NCBI RefSeq assembly: GCF_017357385.1
Contig: NZ_CP071632.1
Location: 3,167,501-3,231,500, forward strand
Direction of reading: 5' to 3'
Length of the DNA: 64,000 nt
Source: Rhizobium sp. NZLR1
GTDB taxonomy: Bacteria > Pseudomonadota > Alphaproteobacteria > Rhizobiales > Rhizobiaceae
Shown here: positions 60,108 through 64,000 of the stretch, piece by piece
How the letters are laid out: every line of letters begins with the position of its first letter
Position numbering within the stretch: position 1 is the stretch's first letter
Made by a program: the position numbers and the translations under genes
Notes under the pieces: generated by a model
What the model was told of the DNA's origin: nothing
What the model saw: only the letters and a program-made list of their open reading frames with translations
Databases searched by the model: none

Positions 60108-61480
60108 GCAGGGATGCGGATCGTTGCCCTCAGTCCGCCGAGCGGGCTGTCGGCGAGGGTGACGTTGCCGCCGTGGCTGCGGGCGATGTCGCGGGCAATC
60201 GCAAGGCCAAGGCCGGTGCCCGACGCATCGAGGTTACGCGCCGCGTCCAGTCGGAAGAACGGCTTGAAAACGTCCTCGCGGTTCTTTTCCGGAATACCCG
60301 GTCCGTCATCGTCGAAGATGACGGTCAGCCATTTGGCATTGTGCTTGGCTTCGATGTCGAGCCTGCCGGCATAACGGCGGGCATTCGAGGCCAGGTTGGT
60401 GACGAGACGCATGAAAGCATTCGGCCTGACGGATATGTCGTCATCGCCTTCGATGGAATAGCTGAATGTCTTGCCGTGCAGAGCGAAATCGGATTCCAGC
60501 TTTACGAAGATCTCGCTGAGTTTCAGCTCGCCGACATCCTCTTCGACTTCGCCGCGTGCGAAGGCCGTGTAGGCCTCCAGCATGGCCTGCATATCGTTGA
60601 CGTCGTCGTTCAGCCCATGCAGGTCGGGATTGTCGCCGGCGAGCGCCAGTTGCAGTTTGAAGCGGGTGAGGATGGTGCGCAGATCATGGCTGACGCCGGA
60701 GAGCATCGCGGTGCGCTGCTCGATCTGCCGTTCAATTCGCTCGCGCATCAGGATGAAGGCAAGGCCGGCGCGCCTGACCTCGTCGGCACCGCGCGGATAG
60801 AAATTATCGGGCTTCTGCCCCTTGCCGAAGCTTTCGGCCGCTCGCGCCAAGGTCAGGATCGGCCGGATCTGCCCGCGCAGGAAGAGGATAGAGATGCCGA
60901 TCAGCACCAGCGAGGTGCCGACCATCCAGACGATGAAGATATGTGTGTTCGAGGCATAGGTCTGGCTGCGCTTGGTCAGCACCCTGAGGATCTTGTTGTC
61001 GAGCTTGATGCGGATCTCGACGAGGTTCGAGTTGCCGACCGTGTCGATCCAGAAAGGCCGGTGGATCTCGTCGGTGATCTCGTCGCTGAGGATGCCGTCG
61101 AGTATCGAGAAGAACGGCTTGACGCGCGGCGGCGGCAGATCGCCGTCCGGCTCGATCGAGATCTGCAGGCTGAGCTGGTCGCGGGCGATGCGGATGATCT
61201 CGTTATAGTCCGAATTCTGCGGGTAGGTCTCGATGATCTCGATGATCGCGGCGATGTCGCGGGTGACGGCCAGCGACAGCCGCTCCGTCACCATCTGCCA
61301 GTGGCGCTCCATGAAGACGGCGGCGACGACGGATTGCAACAGCACCATCGGAATGATGATGATCAGCAGCGAGCGCGCGTAAAGCCCGGTCGGCAGCCGC
61401 CGGCGCAGCCAGCGGGCAATCGAGCGCCAGCCCGGCCCAGAAGTGCGGTCTTCCCGCCGCAAGCTGTCGATCGTCACCAT
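60104..61480 (-). CDS. Membrane sensor histidine kinase
   Basis: 458 residues. Helix 1 (about 35-57, RSLLIIIIPMVLLQSVVAAVF), a periplasmic domain of about 120 residues, helix 2 (IFIVWMVGTSLVLIGISILFL), HAMP, then HisKA with the phospho-His in SGVSHDLRT and an EnvZ-like ATPase domain (NLASNARRYA, DDDGPGIP, GTGLGLAIARDI). It is expected to phosphorylate the OmpR-type regulator encoded upstream (30 bases gap). The signal is unknown; the EnvZ-like periplasmic size does not identify it. It is the last gene of the MarR-RR-HK operon. Confidence 0.95.
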   Translation of the reverse strand: MVTIDSLRREDRTSGPGWRSIARWLRRRLPTGLYARSLLIIIIPMVLLQSVVAAVFMERHWQMVTERLSLAVTRDIAAIIEIIETYPQNSDYNEIIRIARDQLSLQISIEPDGDLPPPRVKPFFSILDGILSDEITDEIHRPFWIDTVGNSNLVEIRIKLDNKILRVLTKRSQTYASNTHIFIVWMVGTSLVLIGISILFLRGQIRPILTLARAAESFGKGQKPDNFYPRGADEVRRAGLAFILMRERIERQIEQRTAMLSGVSHDLRTILTRFKLQLALAGDNPDLHGLNDDVNDMQAMLEAYTAFARGEVEEDVGELKLSEIFVKLESDFALHGKTFSYSIEGDDDISVRPNAFMRLVTNLASNARRYAGRLDIEAKHNAKWLTVIFDDDGPGIPEKNREDVFKPFFRLDAARNLDASGTGLGLAIARDIARSHGGNVTLADSPLGGLRATIRIPA

Positions 61481-61510
61481 TAGCGCCGGTCCTGGCCTCT
61501 ATCCTCAGAT

Positions 61511-62212
61511 CTAGTCGATGCTCAGCCTGTATCCGATGCCGCGCACGGTCTGCAACCAGACGGGATTGGCCGGATCATCCTCGATCTTACGCCGCAGCCG
61601 GTTGATCTGCACGTCGATCGTGCGCTCGCCGACCTCTGTGTCGTTGCCGATCAGTTCATGGCGGGGGATCGTATCACCGGCGCGCCGTGCAAAGAGCAGC
61701 ATGATCTCCTGCTCGCGGTCGGTGAGCCGGATCACCTCGCTGGCTTTCTTCAGCTCCTTGCGGGTGAGTGAGAAGGTATAGGGGCCGAACATCACCTGTT
61801 CGATCTTCGGTCCCTCGCCGCCGGCATTGCGGCGCAGAATGTTGTTGATGCGCAGCACCAATTCGCGCGGGTCGAAGGGCTTGGAAAGATAGTCGTCGGC
61901 GCCCGCCTCGAGGCCTTCGATCCGGTTGCCCGATTCCGCCAGCGCCGTCAGCATGATGATCGGCACGTTCTTGATGGCGCGAAGCCCGCGGGTGACGTCG
62001 ATGCCGGATTCGCCGGGCATCATCACATCCATGATGATCAGGTCGAAATCGAGACCCGCGAGCTTGCGCTGAGCCTCGGCGCCGTCGGCGGCGACAGTGA
62101 CGCGGAAGCCGTTCTCGGCGAGATAACGATTGAGCAGCGCACGGATGCGCGAGTCGTCGTCGACCACCAGCAGATGCGCCGCATCGTCTGAAATACCTGT
62201 CTTGACCGCCAT
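61511..62212 (-). CDS. OmpR-family response regulator
   Basis: 233 residues. Receiver domain with acidic pocket DDD (18-20), phospho-acceptor D62 (IIMDVMMPG) and Lys in LSKPFDPREL, then a winged-helix DNA-binding domain ending VGERTIDVQINRLRRKIEDDP and VRGIGYRL. It is partnered with the histidine kinase downstream. Its ATG follows the MarR stop with no gap (TGAATG), showing translational coupling with that gene. Confidence 0.96.
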   Translation of the reverse strand: MAVKTGISDDAAHLLVVDDDSRIRALLNRYLAENGFRVTVAADGAEAQRKLAGLDFDLIIMDVMMPGESGIDVTRGLRAIKNVPIIMLTALAESGNRIEGLEAGADDYLSKPFDPRELVLRINNILRRNAGGEGPKIEQVMFGPYTFSLTRKELKKASEVIRLTDREQEIMLLFARRAGDTIPRHELIGNDTEVGERTIDVQINRLRRKIEDDPANPVWLQTVRGIGYRLSID

Positions 62213-62704
62213 TCAATCCGCCTTCTGCCTGTCCCGCATTCCCCTGAGGAAAGCTTTTACGCCCTCCCGCACCTCCGCAGAAGCCCCATCGAATGCCCGC
62301 TCAATGCGGCGCGATTGCGGCTCGGCAAGTGCAAGCGCCAGCTCTCGTCCCGATTTCGTTGGATAGAGCTTGCGCTGCCGCCGGTCCTCGGGGCCTGCCA
62401 CCTGGCGAATATAGCCTGAATCGATCAGCTGTTTCAGCACCCTTGCAAGGCTCTGCTTGGTAATCCTCAGCGTATCGAGAAGATCGGCAACCGTCATGCC
62501 GGGATTGCGGTTGACGAAATGCACGACGCGGTGATGGGCCCGGCCGAAGCCGCTCTTTTCGAGGATGGCGTCAGGATCGGAAACGAAGTCGCGATAGGCG
62601 AAGAAGAACTGTTCGATAATCTCGAAATCGATGATGTCAGTATCTTCCATCGGCGTGGCCAGCGGCTCTGGCTTGCCTGCTTTGGGGCCGGTCTGTCGTG
62701 ACAC
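62213..62704 (-). CDS. MarR-family transcriptional regulator
   Basis: 163 residues from GTG 62704 (AAAGGA seven bases upstream); ATG 62650 lacks a ribosome binding site. MarR winged helix: NPGMTVADLLDTLRITKQSLARVLKQLIDSGYI, then the wing GPEDRRQRKLYPTKSG. It is the first gene of a three-gene transcript with the response regulator and kinase. A perfect ATGTCA-N7-TGACAT dyad upstream may be its operator. The effector ligand is unknown. Confidence 0.92.
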   Translation of the reverse strand: MSRQTGPKAGKPEPLATPMEDTDIIDFEIIEQFFFAYRDFVSDPDAILEKSGFGRAHHRVVHFVNRNPGMTVADLLDTLRITKQSLARVLKQLIDSGYIRQVAGPEDRRQRKLYPTKSGRELALALAEPQSRRIERAFDGASAEVREGVKAFLRGMRDRQKAD

Positions 62705-62753
62705 TCGGCATTCCTTTCTCTCTTCGCACCCCGCGGGAAACTTTCGCCAAGAT

Positions 62754-62772
62754 ATGTCAGCTTTATTGACAT
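62754..62772. promoter_or_regulatory. 19-bp dyad ATGTCA-N7-TGACAT, candidate MarR operator
   Basis: A perfect inverted repeat with seven bases between the arms, 50 bases upstream of the MarR start and about 196 upstream of ilvE. The right arm includes TTGACA (62766-62771), which with CTAGCT about 16 bases on could be a promoter toward ilvE. The dyad could therefore control both directions. Confidence 0.55.
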
Positions 62773-62967
62773 AAATTTGCGTCGCGGCTAGCTTTCCGAC
62801 CTCTGGGAGAGCCCCGCACGGACTTTTATTCCTCGGCATTTCCCCAGAAACCAAGGCCCGTCCTGCACTCCGACGCAATACGCGATTTCCCCTTGCGTCT
62901 GTGGATAAAACGTAATGGGGACAACAATCAACAGGCATGGCGCTTGAAGCGCCGGAGGAGACTAGGG

Positions 62968-63858
62968 ATGGCTTCAGTTCCTTTCGACCAGCTGGACGGC
63001 GAAATATGGTTCAACGGCGAGTTTGTCGCCTGGAAGGACGGCAAGATCCACGTGTTGACGCACGGCCTGCATTATGCCAGCGCCGTCTTCGAGGGCGAGC
63101 GCGCCTATGGCGGCCAGGTGTTCAAGCTCACCGAACATAACCAGCGCCTGCACAGATCCGCCGAGATCCTCGGCTTCAATGTGCCCTACTCCGTCGAGGA
63201 ACTCGACGCGGCGACCGTCGAGCTCTTGAAGCGCCAGGGTTTCCAAGATGCCTATGTCAGGCCGATCGCCTGGCGCGGCAGTGAGATGATGGGCGTTTCG
63301 GCGCAGGCCAATCGCATCAATGTCGCCATCGCCATCTGGCAATGGGGCAGCTATTTCAATCCGACCGAGAAGCTGAAGGGCATCCGCCTCGATATCGCCG
63401 AATACCGTCGTCCCGATCCGAAGACTGCGCCTTGCGCCTCCAAGGCTGCCGGTCTCTACATGATCTGCACCATTTCCAAGCACGCCGCCGAAGCCAAGGG
63501 CTATGCCGATGCAATGATGCTCGATTATCGCGGCCAGGTCGCCGAAGCGACAGGCCCCAACATCTTCTTCATCAAGGATGGCGTCATTCACACGCCGACC
63601 CCGGATTGCTTCCTGAACGGCATCACCCGCCAGACCGTCATTGAACTCGCCAAACGCCGCAGCATCGAGGTCATCGAACGCGCGATCCTGCCGGAAGAGC
63701 TCCCCGGCTTCAGCGAGTGTTTCCTCACCGGCTCGGCTGCTGAGGTGACCCCAGTTTCCGAGATCGGCCCGCATCGCTTCACGCCGTCGGTGATTTCCGA
63801 GACGCTGATGAACGACTACATGAAGGACGTCTATCCGGCGGCAGTCGCTGCCGGATAA
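62968..63858 (+). CDS. ilvE: Branched-chain amino acid aminotransferase
   Basis: 296 residues from ATG 62968, behind GGAGGAGACTAGGG. PLP fold type IV: DGKIHVLTHGLHYASAVFEG at the N terminus, then the Lys-containing region CASKAAGLYMICTISKHAA, GQVAEATGPNIFFIKDG, and the C-terminal TGSAAEVTPVSEIG. It makes or degrades valine, leucine and isoleucine by transamination with glutamate. It is divergent from the MarR operon. Confidence 0.96.
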   Translation: MASVPFDQLDGEIWFNGEFVAWKDGKIHVLTHGLHYASAVFEGERAYGGQVFKLTEHNQRLHRSAEILGFNVPYSVEELDAATVELLKRQGFQDAYVRPIAWRGSEMMGVSAQANRINVAIAIWQWGSYFNPTEKLKGIRLDIAEYRRPDPKTAPCASKAAGLYMICTISKHAAEAKGYADAMMLDYRGQVAEATGPNIFFIKDGVIHTPTPDCFLNGITRQTVIELAKRRSIEVIERAILPEELPGFSECFLTGSAAEVTPVSEIGPHRFTPSVISETLMNDYMKDVYPAAVAAG

Positions 63859-63948
63859 GATCCTTCACGCGATCGCCCGGCAATTCAAAGCGTTACGGCG
63901 CCGCACGGCTGAAAAGGCGCGGCGCTGAGCTGAACGCCGGCCGGGCAT

Positions 63949-64000
63949 TTACCGATGCGCCCGTGCCATGACCAGTCCGGCGAGCGTCGAGAGAATGCCG
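63949..64000 (-). CDS. C-terminal end of a gene continuing past the right edge
   Basis: Seventeen codons are visible on the minus strand, ending GILSTLAGLVMARAHR and a TAA stop at 63949-63951. The hydrophobic run followed by a basic end looks like the tail of a membrane protein. It is too short to name. It is convergent with ilvE, with about 90 bases between the two stops. Confidence 0.4.
   Translation of the reverse strand, partial: GILSTLAGLVMARAHR

Overview
The window is a stretch of GC-rich chromosome from an alphaproteobacterium of the order Hyphomicrobiales, most like the Rhizobium etli / R. leguminosarum group. The evidence is the linked rhizobial genes: dctA divergent from dctBD with a sigma-54 promoter, greA followed by an LpcC/LpsB-type core mannosyltransferase, lrp, trxB and lsrB followed by two tandem AbcR small RNAs, R. 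meliloti-type aspartate aminotransferase, BA14K and DUF930 proteins, and palindromic intergenic mosaic repeats. No tRNA, rRNA, CRISPR array, transposase or phage gene was seen, so this is mostly core chromosome with small accessory patches.

Layout. 0-3.7 kb: an AraC-type regulator cut by the edge, an APH(3')-like kinase coupled to a 53-aa protein, two DUF930 envelope proteins and a GYD protein. 3.8-14 kb: a minus-strand information-processing block with rpoD, the threonine-catabolism pair kbl-tdh plus a GFA protein, a methyltransferase, and dnaG overlapping recQ. 14-23.3 kb: an unrecognised winged-helix-like protein, a YqeY-like protein, carA, MATE and TetA-like efflux pumps, an aldo/keto reductase and a zinc metallopeptidase. 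23.8-30.2 kb: carB, then an operon of a radical SAM protein and a DUF4130-UdgX fusion whose start region carries a perfect alphaproteobacterial LexA box. 30.4-40.3 kb: greA-lpcC, dctA/dctBD, lrp, trxB-lsrB, two AbcR sRNAs and an ArsR regulator. 40.3-49.8 kb: MFS pump, old-yellow-enzyme reductase, APH(6)-like kinase, NAD-epimerase divergent from a LysR regulator, GrpB-like and DUF2188 proteins, a calcium/proton antiporter and two probable glycosyltransferases. 49.9-51.9 kb: a Phd-VapC toxin-antitoxin pair and aatA. 52.2-54.6 kb: a scarred segment with a LigD-like N-terminal fragment, an apparently internally deleted GT39 protein, and shortened remnants of a class GN sortase and its VIT/VWA target. 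54.6-64 kb: a PQQ-type sugar dehydrogenase, DUF3052 and DMT genes, a cold shock protein, a BA14K protein, an SDR divergent from an HxlR regulator, a MarR/response regulator/histidine kinase operon, ilvE, and a cut gene at the right edge.

How the genes work together. carA and carB encode the two subunits of carbamoyl phosphate synthase. kbl and tdh convert threonine to glycine and acetyl-CoA. DctB senses C4-dicarboxylates and DctD with sigma-54 switches on dctA, the carbon supply route of nodule bacteroids. LsrB, TrxB and AbcR tie redox control and nutrient-uptake control to the LPS core gene nearby. The radical SAM/UdgX pair is probably an SOS-induced DNA repair unit.

The most interesting items are the LexA box on the radical SAM-UdgX operon, the tandem AbcR sRNAs with matching promoters, the decayed sortase locus, and a strongly structured, unannotated region upstream of the gene at 14614. 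Start codons were moved downstream or to GTG/TTG where a ribosome binding site or family length supported it. Family assignments rest on motif recognition and memory, not on searches.
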